64,000 bases of DNA. It comes from Dermatemys mawii. Taxonomy: Eukaryota > Chordata > Testudines > Dermatemydidae. The DNA lies in the NCBI GenBank assembly GCA_007922305.1, contig ML677351.1, positions 14,965,790 through 15,029,789 on the forward strand, given 5' to 3'. The translations under genes were made by a program, and so were the position numbers. This document shows positions 1 to 11,572 of this stretch, in pieces (the stretch's first letter is position 1; every line of letters begins with the position of its first letter). The notes beneath the pieces were generated by a model. That model was not told the origin of the DNA. It was given only the letters and a program-made list of their open reading frames with translations, and did not search any database.

Positions 1-112
1 AGCCCTCAACCCCTCTCATACCCCAACACCCAATTTCATGAGCATTCATTACCCGCCATACAATCTCCATACCCAAATGTGGCCCTTGGGCCAAAAAGTT
101 TGCCCGCCCCTG
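1..112. mobile_element. Right end of a hAT-like non-autonomous element
   Basis: The sequence ends in an arm, GGCCAAAAAGTTTGCCC followed by GCCCCTG at 112, that is the inverse of the ends seen at 19682 and 53920 (CAGRGGTRGGCAAACT). It is therefore the right terminus of a member of the same repeat family; the left part is outside the window. The open frame that starts at 38 has no coding support. Confidence 0.7.
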
Positions 113-256
113 ATGTACAGTCACTGCAGTAATTATCAGTTTTACATGTCTATACTATGCTCCTATTGGTTGTGTGCCGTATGTGTCCTAACCAGGAGAA
201 CCTGCACCAATATAACAGTCAAAGTGGGGTACTGGCAGCTGGAGTCCTGCCACCCG

Positions 257-471
257 GGGCTGACTGCAGGAACAGTCTGATGTAAGCAACACAGACACTG
301 TGTCGACCTAACTACATCAACTTAAGTGTTATGGCTCTTATGGAGGTGGAGTTAAGTGAGTGTAGTCGGCGACTTACATTTGCGGGACTAACATTTTAGT
401 GTGGACGCTTACAGAGTTAGGATGATGTAAGCTGCTTTAGGTTGACCAAACTCTGTAGCATAGACCAGCCC
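257..471. mobile_element. Possible short Harbinger-like MITE
   Basis: A GC-containing block in AT-rich intron runs from GGGCTGACTG to GACCAGCCC and is followed by TTA. The ends form only a weak inverted repeat. The style of the interior (internal GTCGAC, purine/pyrimidine mirror stretches) resembles the clearer MITE at 2365. This is a tentative call. Confidence 0.3.
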
Positions 472-2361
472 TTAATGTGGTGTTAGCATTCAGAGTTAAC
501 ATCCAGTTAAAATGATTGGGGCAGTTCACACATTAGAGCTATCTTAACAAGTAGGAATATGTCTCTGCACTAGAAAGTTCATAATTGGAAGGTTATAAAA
601 ACTTATCAAATCAAATACTTCTAGCTGTGTGTGATAGAGTTGAGAAGGAAGGTATATTATGTTGTACACATGCATTCTGTAAGCTGGAAATGCAGTAAAT
701 AAAACCATAAATATATGATTAGGGTGTTTAATTAGCTGCTTTCTGAATTAAATCTAATCTTACTGCTGAAAGGTTAGGTTGAAACTTTCGATTGAAACAA
801 TATGGCTTCTGGCAGCTAGGTTAGAAATCTTGGTAGGATCTTCCAGTCTAGCATGTCACTCATTCTGTCTCACCCCTGCTGTCAGATATTCTACTCTCAA
901 TCAGGCCAGAATGCAGGAAGATACACATAGTAGATATTGCTGCAAAGCCTTGGGGCATTGAAGGAATTGGCCTTGAGCCGGATGCAGAGAAACAGCTTGG
1001 GAGTTGATGGTAGGAAAGCCTGAGGCTCCATACAGACTCCTGGAATGGCAGTGCAATTACGCTGCATCTTTGGGAGTTAAGAGAGCGTTATGGGGAGGGA
1101 GATAAGGGTTTAATTCAAAAGAAGAGAGGAAGAGGAGGCAGGGGACACTTTTAGCGAGGACAAGAGAACAGACTATTTTGGTGCTCATTTTAGATTCTCT
1201 CAGGATAAATAAAGCTCTTCAGGGTAAGAGCTGAGAATTTCATTGGCATTGCAGGAAAGCTCTCTGTAAAGTGTATTTCTTCTTACGATATTAGTGAAGT
1301 AACTATGTCAATGGAATCAGCGTATGTCATACAGCAGCAGCTTTCCTGTGCCTAATCCATAGATTCAAGAGGCTTCTACACTGAGTAAGTTTTTGATGGA
1401 CACAGTTATGATCTGTTTTCCTTCTTTTAAAGCATGTCCAGTAATCATTACTGCATCCCTTAAAAATAAACTTGATTGTTTTGAGATTTATGCCTTTCTA
1501 GATAACCAAAAGTCCTCAGTGAAATGAATCAGAACTGACAGTTGAACTCAGATCTGTGACCAAAAACAATTTTGAGGAGTGGTATGTAAAATATTACACT
1601 AGACCAAATGTATTGGATACCCCATTATGCAAAATTCATTGTAGGAAAATAAACACAACATTTTCTGGATGGAAACCTTAGTAGATTTTAGACAAAGACT
1701 CTTCACCTTTTTTTTTTTTTTTTTTTAAACTCGTTGTGTGGGGGAAAGGAATGTTCTATGGATTATTAGGTTTCACTTTTTCTTGATCCACAGGTGTGTT
1801 GTTGTTGGGGGGCGGGGGTTGTGGGTTTTTTTTGAGTGGCTGTAGAATTTCTTCTGAGGCAGATGTTAGGCTTGGCTATAGATAAGCTGTATTATGCTCT
1901 TGAGTTGAGTTTTTTCTTCAGATTTACATTTAATGGAAAAATTCTAATATTTTTATACTACAGTGATTAATACTTAGACGGGTCATTCATTCTTGGGCCA
2001 AATTGAAATAGTTAAGCCTATATTTTGGGGTTTGGCAAGGACAGAATAATACAATCACTTTTACTAATATTTTCAACTGGAGGTTGGTGCAGAATGAATG
2101 CTTTCAAGTACATACACGTGATAAGGTTTGGGCACATAAGTTCTTTTGCAATTAATACAGTGTTTTTATGTATATTGGTTGGGGATACAAAAAGAAAAAG
2201 CTGTGTGTTTCAATTTTTGTGCTTCAATTTAAAGTCCAGGGTTATAATACTTTGAAGTTGATTAGCATCTTCCATTCAAGGATCCTAAACCAATTAATAA
2301 AAGAAACCACGCAATGTTTATTTGAGATAGATTAATCTCACTACCCTCCAAATGCAGTAAC
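472..2361. other. Non-coding intron-like stretch, no feature
   Basis: AT-rich sequence with no exon-like open frame or recognisable repeat. It contains a poly-T run at 1708-1726 and a G/T-rich patch around 1795-1830. It is probably DCAF6 intron. Confidence 0.5.
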
Positions 2362-2364
2362 TTA

Positions 2365-2664
2365 GGGTATGTCTATACTACCTGCGGGATCAGTGGGTAG
2401 CGTTGGATGTATTGGGGATCGATTTATCATGTCTCATCTAGACACGATAAATCAATCCCCGAATGCTCTCTCCGTTGACTCCAGAGCTCCATCTCGGCAA
2501 GAGGAGAAAGTGGAGTCGACGGGGAGTGGCAGTGGTTGACTCACTGCCGTGTGGACGGCCAGGTAAGTCGACCTAAGATCCTTTACTTCAGCTACACTAT
2601 TTGTATAGCTGAAGTTGCATATCTTAGGTCGACCTCTCCCCACCCTCCCAGTGTAGCCGAGCCC
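2365..2664. mobile_element. Harbinger-like MITE (GGGTATGTCTA family)
   Basis: A 300-bp block begins GGGTATGTCTATACTA and ends AGTGTAGCCGAGCCC, an imperfect terminal inverted repeat. The flanks are TTA on the left and AAA on the right, consistent with a decayed 3-bp TNA target duplication as made by PIF/Harbinger transposases. The interior has two near-palindromes, around CGATTTATC/GATAAATC and GTCGACCTAAG/CTTAGGTCGAC. It has the same end type as 32747-33422 and 35554-35933. It resembles the reptile MITE group that includes Chompy; that link is inference. Confidence 0.6.
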
Positions 2665-3080
2665 AAAGTCACAGCAAAACAGTGGCAGAGATAATAGGTT
2701 TCATGTTTCTTGGTTGCCCATGCTTTTTTAAACCACTAAACCTTTCTTCCTTACTGTCATAATCATTCAATTTTGAAATTGCAGCTTTTTTATGTGCAAG
2801 TGCTCCAAGCATTGAGTCTTTCACATAAACATACTCTGTGAGTTGGTTGATGTGCAGTCAATTCCTTTTGACGATGTTGGCTGGTGTGTGATGTCATTAA
2901 AAGTGCATGATTGCTAAAGCCTTAAAATCAGGCTGCATCTTCTTATGTCTTAATCCATTACAATAATTTCTCACTTAACATTGTAGTTATGTTCCTGAAA
3001 AATCAGCTTTAACCGAAACAATGTTGTTAGTGTCCAGGGAAAATTTTTTCATCAGACAAAAGACTATATTTTTTATATAA

Positions 3081-5624
3081 CACTGCTCTACAGCCAAAAT
3101 GCTTCTGAAATAAATGTAGTCAAACTTTACTAATTCTGGGTCACTGAGAACGAAAATGATGCTTAAAATTGTTGATTGGCTCTAGTTTTCAAGATATGAT
3201 ATTGGGGCAGTATATACGACCCTTGACATGGGAATGGCGGAGGATAAGTGAGTTATAAAGGGAAGGGATCTCAATTTAAACCAGAAATGACTAAAATACA
3301 TCTTTGACTGGATCTATGAATAAATCTGTGACTGGGTTTGGACAGTACTTGCTTTTTAGGCAAAACAATGAATCATGCAATCTGAAGCTGGTATTGTCTC
3401 ATACATGATATGAATTGCATCATGTTATTCCTAGAAGTCATGGATGATGCAATCATAACGAAGCTTACATCACTCTGCTGAATAAATTGCCCTATATCAG
3501 CTCTAGAAATCATACAGTGTCATGCTCTCTTATTTGTCAGTGTTTGATTTTGCAAAGGGACACATTTCTGTTTAGCCAAAGTGAGCAGAGATGCCTCGTA
3601 CTTGTGTGAACAGTGCAGATAACTTCTGCTATGTTTGTGGTGAAGTGACTTTTGCATCACAAAAGCGCAGTATAACCACTATGGTTAAGAAAGCCTGTCA
3701 CCTTTATTTTGGCTGCAAAATTGGAGATGAGGACAAGAGGTGGGCCCCACACGTATGCTGCAACACTTGTGCAACAAATCTTCGCCAGTGGTTGAACAGG
3801 AAAAGGAAATGTATGCCTTTTGCAGTGCCAATGATTTGGAGAGAGCCAACAGATCATACCAGCAATTGTTACTTCTGCATGGTGCCTCCAGTTGGGAAAG
3901 GTGTGTCAAAGAAGAAAAAGTGGACTGTGCATTATCCAAACATTCCATCAGCTAGACGCCCAATACCCCACGGAGAAGGACTGCCGGTTCCTGATGCACC
4001 AGAATCATTCTCACTTGAGTCAGATGAGGAAGAGGATGAAACTTCTGGTCCTGAACCATCAATGTCACAGGACCCACATTTTCTCCCATCCTCCTCCTCT
4101 GATCCACACCTCATAACACAAGCTGAACTGAATGACCTTGTCAGGGATTGGGAACTACCCAAGAGTAAGGCAGAGCTGTTGTGCTCCAGACTACAGCAGT
4201 GGAATCTCCTGGCAGGTGATGTTAGGGTTTCCATGTTCCGTGACCGTCAAAAGGATCTTGTCCCATTCTTCTTCATGGAAGGTGATCTTGTAGCCTGCAA
4301 CAACATCGATGGTGTGATGGCAGCCCTCAACATCGTTCACGATCCAGATGAGTGGAGACTCTTCACTGATTCATCGAAGACTAGTCTTAAAGCTGTTTTG
4401 CTGCATAATGGCAATGTTTTGCCATCAATTCCAGTTGGTCATGCAGTCCATATGAAGGAAACCTATGACAACATGAAACAACTTTTGAAGTGCATAAAGT
4501 ATGACCAACATCAGTGGCAGCTCTGTGGCAATTTGAAGTTTGTTGCTCTCTTGCTTGATCTGCAGACTGGATACACAAAGTACTGCTGTTTTCTCTGCGA
4601 ATGGGATAGTCGTGCAAGAGATTCCCACTATATCAAGAAAGATTGGCCACTCTGACAGTCATTGGAGCCTGGGAGGAAAAGTGTTCAGCATCCACCACTT
4701 GGTGAATCAAGAAAGATTTTGTTACCACCCTTACACATCAAGCTGGGTCTGATGAAGAACTTTGTCAAGGCCATTGACAAAACACAAGCAGCTTTCAAGT
4801 ACCTCCGTGGAAAATTTCCAAGGTTAAGTGAAGCTAAGATAAAGGAAGGTGTCTTTGTTGGTCCTCAGATTCGTGAACTTCTTCGAGATGAAGCATTTGA
4901 CCATGCACTGCGTGGCAAGGAAAAGACGGCATGGAAAGCCTTCCAGTCAGTGGCAATACATTTTCTCGGAAACAACAAGGCAGACAACTGCAGGTTGTTG
5001 GTGGAAAACCTCCTCAAGGCATACAAAAGCCTTGGTTGCAACATGTCACTAAAGATACATTTTTTGCACTCTCATCTAGATTTTTTTCCACTGAACTGCG
5101 GAGCAGTGAGCGACGAGAACGGCGAGCGATTTCACCAGGACATTGCAACAGTGGAGAAACGCTATCAGGGCAAATGGAGCCCATCAGTGCTTGCAGACTA
5201 TTGCTGGACAGTGACAAGAGATGCTCCATTTAATAAATACAAGAGACAAGCCAAGAAGCGCCGAGTAGACACTGAATAGGACTAAACTATGTACATAATA
5301 GTTTTTTGCCTTTTGTTTCATAATACATTTTATTTATATAACCCTTTTGCTGATTTTTAAAGTGTTACATAAACAGGACAGGTGAAATATTATCATGTAA
5401 AGCAACCATAAACACATGAAAAGACCTAGGTTTACAGTTTATGATTAAAACTCTACTATCTACACAATATACATAGACATAAAATGTAAAAACTTAAATA
5501 TCTTAGAAACAGTAGCCAATCAGTTGTTTTAATTGTCATATTTGAATTCAGCACATCAAAATACAAAATAAATATCACATTTTATCTCTGAAGCAGACGA
5601 CTTCCAAAAACTTGTAGACCAGTG
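3081..5624 (+). mobile_element. CMC-type (Chapaev-like) DNA transposon with transposase
   Basis: A 2544-bp element has ends CACTGCTCTACA (3081) and TGTAGACCAGTG (ending 5624), inverted repeats matching at 11 of 12 positions. It is flanked by a perfect 4-bp duplication, ATAA, at 3077-3080 and 5625-5628. Its single long reading frame (3591-5279) has features of a DDE transposase with a Cys-x2-Cys insert. CACTR-type ends and 4-bp duplications are characteristic of the Chapaev branch of the CACTA/Mirage/Chapaev superfamily; this classification is inference. It is inserted inside the Tigger-like element at 2961-6455, so it is younger than that element. Confidence 0.8.
3591..5279 (+). pseudogene. 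Transposase of the CMC-type element, one in-frame stop
   Basis: A single + strand frame of 562 codons runs from ATG 3591 to TAG 5279, interrupted only by TGA at 4653-4655 (codon 355). The frame continues unchanged after the stop, so one C-to-T change in CGA would explain the break. The N-terminus is Cys-rich (C13-x2-C16, C36, C42, C56, C57-x2-C60) and looks like a zinc-binding DNA-recognition domain. An acidic linker follows at about 142-157. Candidate catalytic region: D260 in FTDSSK, an acidic site near 314-323, the motif CCFLCEWDSR at 332-341, LHIKLGLMK near 381-389, and E512 in DENGERFHQD. The C-terminus ends in a basic KRQAKKRR tract. Related multi-copy proteins occur in cnidarian and arthropod genomes. 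It may have served as a mobilising enzyme; this copy would give only a truncated protein without readthrough. Confidence 0.8.
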
Positions 5625-5628
5625 ATAA

Positions 5629-6455
5629 TACACACACACATATATATGCACACAGTATAAGTTTTAAACCAACAATTTAATACTGATACACAGCAGTGAT
5701 GATTGTGAAGCTTTGTTGAGGTGGTGAAGCTAGAGGGTGGGATATTTCCCAGGGAATGCCTTTCTGCTAAATGATGAACTAGCAATTGGCTGAGCCCTCA
5801 AGGGTTAACTCATTGTTAATGTAGCCTCACACTGTACAAGGCAGCGTAAATAGAGGGAGGCAAGGCAGCATGGCAGACAGAGAGACACACCATGTGAGAG
5901 AGAGATGTGCATTGCCCCTTTAAGTACGCTGACCCCACTGTTAAATACAGTGCCTTGTTAAGAAGATCAGCAAGCTGAGACCGCAGCTGCTGCCAGGAGG
6001 CTCCCTCTGTTCTGAGCCCTGTTGTCTGTCCCGCCCTGCTCTATGGAAGATAGTGTAAGTGGAGGGTAGGAGCAGGGGGGAAGGGCACACCCTGACATTA
6101 GCCCCCCTCTTCCTCTTTCCCTGCTCAGCAAGCAGGAGGCTCGGGGAGCAGCTCCAAGGCAGAGGACAGGAGCAGCACATCACAGTGTGGGGAGGGACAG
6201 CTGAACTGCTGGCAGTTGAGAGCCTGCTGGGTGGCTGCTGCACAGGGAATCTGATAGGGCAGCTGCCAATCTACCCTGGTCCAAGCCCGCACCAGTTAGC
6301 TGCAATGGGCTGCTCTTTGTGCAAGCAGTAGACAAAGCAGGCGTCTGCTAAACGATGTTATAAGGGAGTATTGCACAACATTAAACAAGCATGTTCCTTA
6401 ATTGATCAGCAATGAAACCACATTAACTGGGACAACTTAAAGTGAGGAGTTACTG
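5629..6455. other. Right part of the Tigger-like element
   Basis: This is native sequence of the 2961-6455 element to the right of the nested transposon. It includes a CT/GA-rich, GC-richer core (about 5870-6300) whose CCCTTTAAGTA and GGACAGGAGCAGC words recur in the repeat at 41824-43245, so the two families share interior sequence. Short open frames here are not supported as genes. Confidence 0.55.
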
Positions 6456-7443
6456 TATTACACTGATAACCAATTCAGTGTCCATGTGTCTTATTTGTTA
6501 ATATTTTCAGTTATATTATGGATATTTTTGTTTCACCTTGATAGCATTTTACCTATAAAATTATTCACTTGCTTTCTAGACACACAGATTCTGTTTGTGA
6601 TGAGCTACTTCAAGGAAACGTGTGATGGCCACTCTGTTCAAACAGTTATTTTCAGTAGCAGTTAAATCTCAAAAAATTACTTCTGGGGCTTAAATTTCTG
6701 CTTCCAAATGTTAGCCTAAAAGTACATTTTATGGGAACTTTGTAGAAAGTCTAAGCTGTTTTTTAAAGAACACAACTAGGAAAACATTTCCTTTCTAACC
6801 ATTTGTTTTCAAGATTCAAATTTGGCTCTGCTGGAGTAAGTCTAGGAAAAAAGTGCTTATCTTTATCCAAGACTACTTGGATATTTCTGCTGAAATGATC
6901 AGAAATGAAATGTATAACAACAATACTTACATTTTCATTAAATTTCAAAGGTAACACAGCACTGAGATGACTGAGGCACAACATGCCTTTTTGGGTCCTG
7001 TCCTATATATGCAACACAAACCTACTTTATTACGGGATGATGTATCAAGGTAGTACTCAACATGAATAGAACATTGGTTTGATTTTGTAATGTAGTTGAG
7101 ACCAAACAGTGTCCTTGAATTATCCTAAAATAAAGGCTTTTGCACAGTATGGAGACATAGTCAAAACATAGTTCAGTCTCCCTCTGTGTACAGGACCAAA
7201 TCATTGTGTAATTGCATTCTGCAATATAACTTTCTGTATTGTGAAGAAAACCTTTTAAAGGTTATCTGCAGTTTCAGTAAGACAGCATTGCTTATGGTTA
7301 CATTCAGATTTTTTTCACAATCAGAATAGCTAGACATTTACTTCTAAAATACAAATAATTTATATTCAGGAGCAACTGGTGAGGTCACCAGAAAAGTGCT
7401 GTACTGATGTATGTATCACAGATTACTTTCTGACTTCTCATTA
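6456..7443. other. Non-coding, nothing recognised
   Basis: AT-rich unique-looking intronic sequence. Short open frames on the minus strand at 6763 and 7022 have no exon signals or coding character. Confidence 0.5.
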
Positions 7444-7560
7444 GAGTTGCCAATTTTGATTGGACATCTTGCTGGAGGTTTCTTCACATAATCTTTAATT
7501 AAAGATGAGTCTTTAGTTCCTGGAGACTTCAGGACAGTTCAGGACAGTTGGCAGCAACCC
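7444..7560. mobile_element. Short palindromic MITE
   Basis: A 117-bp block begins GAGTTGCCAATTTTGAT and ends GGACAGTTGGCAGCAACCC. The ends are inverted copies and the middle holds TCTTTAATTAAAGA, so the block is largely a hairpin. The end sequence is related to the larger element at 59580-60133. A tandem GTTCAGGACA-type duplication is present near the right end. Confidence 0.6.
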
Positions 7561-8924
7561 TACTTCTCATGTTTGGTGTGTGCAATTTAAAAAATAAAAT
7601 GTTCAAATTTAGCAAAGATCAAAATTTGGAACATTAAAAAATTGCACAGCATCTTACTTTCTCTGCTGGCTTTGTGTATGTGTGAGCCTACACCAAATTT
7701 TCAGATTGCTATCTAACATACATATTTTTATCATATCTGTTACCATTGTATCTGAAATTAAAAATGCACAAAAGCCCAGAACACAAAGAGCATATTTTCG
7801 TACTTCCAGCACAGAGATGTGTAACTTTTAAATTAAAACAAAACAATCTGTACACAGAGAAGCAATTCTGGGGGAGGCTTTATAAAAAAGATGTGTTCTC
7901 CCCATGCATCTGAAGCATCATTAGGCTAGGGCACAGTCTGGTCTTGTCTGGCAAGGAGTTCTGTAGCCAGGGTCTCACCATCAAAAATATTTTGTTCCCA
8001 AAGCCTGATAGCCAGAACCTCCCCTGTGAAGTGTAGTTGTATTAGCCTTATTCTCCAGATGACTCCATCTCAGAGAGCTAAATTACAGTCCATTAGTGCC
8101 TTTTCACTTAGAACCAGGTCTTTAGATTCACCTCTGAAGTTGATTGGTGTTTGGAAAGCATCAGTGTGATTGATACTGAGTATCACAATGGCTAGGCTCT
8201 CATCTGAGAGGCGTGAGTGAAGCATCTTGGGTGTTCCAAGATGCAAGGTGATTCTTGTATCTTTGTCAATCTGTGTGTCCAAGAGTAGTAATAAGACTAG
8301 CAAGATCCCCAAGACTTTTTTAGTTGTACTCAACAAGTTTTTATACCTTTGAAGGACTAGACTATCTTACTTGGAGTAACCCAGATTTAACACTTTATCT
8401 GCAATAATAACCTTTTAACTAATCAGCTGATCACCTTATCAGTGTTTTTTTTTAAAAAAATAAGCTAATGGTGTAAGACCAGAGATATACAAACACCTCC
8501 TGGAACTGATAGAAGTTCCAGTAAGTGACAGTTGAAAGGATAGCAGTACACACTTGAAAACTAAAGGCCCTAATGTGTTGAATGGATCTTTTCTTTCCAA
8601 AGCCAAACTGCTTTTTGCCTAGTTTGCACTAGAATGGGAGGCAACCTGGCATTTTGTGTGCCTCCTGGAACTGGGCTACCACTGAGCCCACTAGATAAGG
8701 TGCTTTCAGTCTAGATAGCTGGTTGGGAAGGAGCTACTCAGGACAATGAGCCATTAGTGAAAACAATGGACCTTAGGAAGAGCTTTTCTCCCACTCTGGT
8801 AAGCCTTCCTGAGAACATTCCAGGTAGCTTGTAAGTAATAGCTGCTATGACTCTACAAGGACATGTGACCAGGCCACATGATGATCTGCTTTAATCTGTT
8901 TGCTATCCCTTATCACTTAAAATT
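7561..8924. other. Non-coding, nothing recognised
   Basis: Unique-looking intronic DNA. The 88-codon minus-strand open frame at 8070-8336 has no splice or repeat support and is treated as chance. Confidence 0.45.
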
Positions 8925-9960
8925 AGTGCTGTTGAGCTATTAAAAATGAATCATGATTAATCAGGCAATTAAAAAATTAATCACACTGTTAAACAATAAT
9001 AGAATACGATTGAGATAGTTTTGGATGTTTTCCACGTTTTCAAATATATTGATTTCACTTACAACACAGAATACAAAGTGTACAGTGCTCACTTTTTATT
9101 TATTATAAATATTGGCACTGTAAAAATACAAGAAATAGTATTTCTCACTTCACTTAATAAATACTGCTTAACAGTACTTGTATCATGAAAGTTGAACTTA
9201 CAAATGTAGAGTTATGTACAAAAATTAACGGCGTTTAAAAATAAAAGAATGTAAAACTTTAGACTAAAACCTACTAGTCCACTCAGTCCTTTCAGGCAAT
9301 CTTTCAGACAAACAAGTTTTTTTACATTTGCAGGAGATAATGCTGTCTGCTTCTTGTTTACAATGTCACCTGAAAGTGAGAGCAGACATTCGCATGGCAC
9401 TGTTGTAGCCGGCGTTGCAAGATATTTATGTGCTAGATGCGCTAAAAATTCATATGTCCCTTTATGCTTCGTCCGTCATTCCAGAGAACACGCTTCCATG
9501 CTGATGATGGGTTCTGCTCAATAATGATCCAAAGCAGTGCAGACCAGCGCATGTTCATTTTCACCATCATGAGTCAGATGCCACCAGCAGAAGGTTGATT
9601 TTCTTTTTTGGTGGTTTGGGTTCTGTAGTTTCTGCACCACAGTGTTGCTTTGTTAAGACTTCTGAAAGCATGCTCCACACCCCTCTCTCAGATTTTGGAA
9701 GGCACTTCAGATTGTTTAATCTTGGGTCGAGTGCTGTAGCTATCTTTAGAAATCTCACATTAGTACCTTCTTTGTGTTTTGTCAAATCTGCAGTGAAAGT
9801 GTTCTTAAAATAAACAAGATGCTGAGTCATTATCCAAGACTGCTATAATATGAAATATATGGCAGAATGTGGGTAAAAAACAGAGTAGGAGACGTACAAT
9901 CCTCCCCTAAGGAGTTCAGTCACAAGTTTATTATTATTATAATATAGTTATGGCATAATT
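8925..9960 (-). mobile_element. 3' half of a hAT transposon
   Basis: The left boundary (about 8925) has the AGTGCTGTTGAGCTATTAAAA terminus, followed by the GATTAATCa-rich tail that also occurs in the copies at 39281-40782. Reading on the minus strand, the body encodes C-terminal hAT transposase sequence and then an A/T-rich 3' tail. The right boundary is uncertain (about 9960), where homology to the other copies fades. The 5' end of the transposon is missing. Confidence 0.75.
9212..9830 (-). pseudogene. hAT transposase C-terminal fragment
   Basis: Two minus-strand open frames belong to one decayed transposase. The first (9830-9567) reads YFKNTFTADLTKHKEGTNVR, then ALDPRLNNLKCLPKSE and a PPKKK linker. 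The second (9400-9212 region) reads LSLSGDIVNKKQTALSP, the conserved C-terminal dimerisation segment of hAT transposases (LFSxxGxIV...R..L.P). Frame breaks and a stop separate them, and no N-terminal BED finger or DDE core is present. It is non-functional. The same protein segments occur at 39645-39857 and 39866-40417. Confidence 0.75.
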
Positions 9961-10762
9961 ATGATGCATTTTTGCAAGATGAGTCATGTGAGATATCATT
10001 GGGAAAGTCATCACACTACAAGGGTCCTCACCAATTCCATCAAGACAATCTACAATCACGGTATGGTAAGCCCACTGGCCATTCCCCCTTTCCTCCGCAC
10101 TCCACCCCCAAGCCATATGGTAGCTCTTTGGTAATGTACGCACACACGTCCTGACCATCTCTGGTATCTCTCAGGGAGAGTCCACTAGATGGTTTGCTAC
10201 AGCCCGGCTGTCCAGAGCACTTGAGCCAGGGCAGGAGAGAGCTTTTTCAGAACAAGAAAAATGAACCCGAATGAAGAGGGAAACTACATCTCCAGCACAC
10301 TTCTCCTCACATCTCCCAGATGAGGCTGTGCTACCCACCCACCCCCATCACTAGGTGAAGATTTTAAGAACTTTCTGGATCTTACCAAAAGGGTGAAAGA
10401 CGAGCTGCAGATTCCCTTACAGGAGGTGGCAGATACACATCACAAGTTGGTGGAAATTCTGAGCACCACCTTCTCATCTAGAATTGTCCTTCCAATTATT
10501 GAGGCAATTCTAGATCCTACCAAAGTCATCTGGCAGACAACAGCCTCTATCACACCAACCAGCAACTTAGTGTAAAAAAATGAAACAAAATAAAAAAAAC
10601 CCCTACATCTCTACCCAAAGAGGCAGACTTTGTTTTCAACATCCGCAACCCAACTCCATCATAGGGGTTGGTTAATGCACGTAATGCCAAGTCAATTCCA
10701 TATCTGTATGCACACTCTGCCTTTCCTCAAAAACAACACACAAAGGTCATGATGGACTTATT

Positions 10763-11234
10763 GTGACTTGTATGTTTTGTATAAACCACCAAGAAGCTGC
10801 CAGATCTCCCTCCCTCTACAAGACAGCACTCAAACTTCGGAATTCATGCACCCATGACAATATGTTCATCTCAGCTGTCAGTCTACGAGGGTTACAGAAT
10901 GTGACAACTGGCAGTCTCAGTTCGAATTTTCTCATGACAGTGAGTGTGTACTGAATTCAGAGGTGCTTCAAGATATATCTGCCCTTTGGGGAACCCTGAC
11001 TATGCATCTCTTTGTTACTTATCAGAACAAGAAAGGTCCTTTTTACTGCACCAGGGCCGGCCTGGAGGAACATTCACTTGCAGTTGCCCTCATCTTCCCA
11101 TGGGACAGGGCCCACTTGTATGGGTTTTCCCAGTTTCCTACTCAATCCAAGATTTTGTTGAAAATTCAACAAGCCAAAGCAAGAATTATTCTGATTGCCC
11201 CCTTGACCACAACAAGTCTGGCTCCCTTACCTGA
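10763..11234 (+). pseudogene. DIRS-type RNase H/pol remnant
   Basis: Successive + frames show MFCINHQ followed by LKLRNSC and SAVSLRGLQNVTTG, equivalent to the end of the RNase H fold in DIRS pol proteins. The segment ISALWGTLTMHLFVTYQNK and LYGFSQFPTQSKILLKI then match the conserved tether before the recombinase. At least one frameshift lies near 10950. No reverse transcriptase YxDD box was found upstream, so most of pol is deleted. Confidence 0.65.
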
Positions 11235-11572
11235 CACAGATGGGAATATGCCCTCCTGTTTTTCTTCAGCCCATTTCTCACCCGCTCTCTCAAAACAATT
11301 GGTTGACCGTTCACCCCAACCCGCGCGTCCTCCGCCTCCAGGCTTGGCTCCTTCTTAGTTCAAGGCTTAGAGGCAGAATACTCTGACAAGTTGAAAGACG
11401 TGTTGCAGCACAACCAAAAGTTGACCACTTGACGTACTTATCTGCAAAATGGAAACAACTCCAAGTTTGTATCATTCCAAACACACAGACCCAACTTCAT
11501 CTTTCTTCCTTCTGATTCTGCACTGCATTTTAAACTTTCACTCAGCTCCCTTAAAGTACATCTCATGGGAAA

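Larger units (their letters stand above)
2961..6455. mobile_element. Tigger-like TA-flanked DNA element, interrupted
   Basis: The left end (CAATAATTTCTCACTTAACA, 2961) and right end (AAGTGAGGAGTTACTG, ending 6455) are inverted copies with the inferred consensus CAGTAACTCCTCACTTAA. Both flanks are TA (2959-2960 and 6456-6457), the target used by Tc1/mariner-type elements. About 1 kb is native sequence; the rest is a nested transposon at 3081-5624. A second, shorter member in inverted orientation lies at 31201-31848 and matches at both ends and in the subterminal 100 bp. The short CAGT ends with TA flanks suggest the Tigger/pogo group, but no pogo transposase is present. Confidence 0.75.

Noticed and set aside
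3657..5233. Several open frames on both strands overlapping the transposase (for example 3685-3948 minus, 4931-5233 plus)
   Set aside because: They overlap the much longer transposase frame in other phases and show no independent motif; they are shadows.
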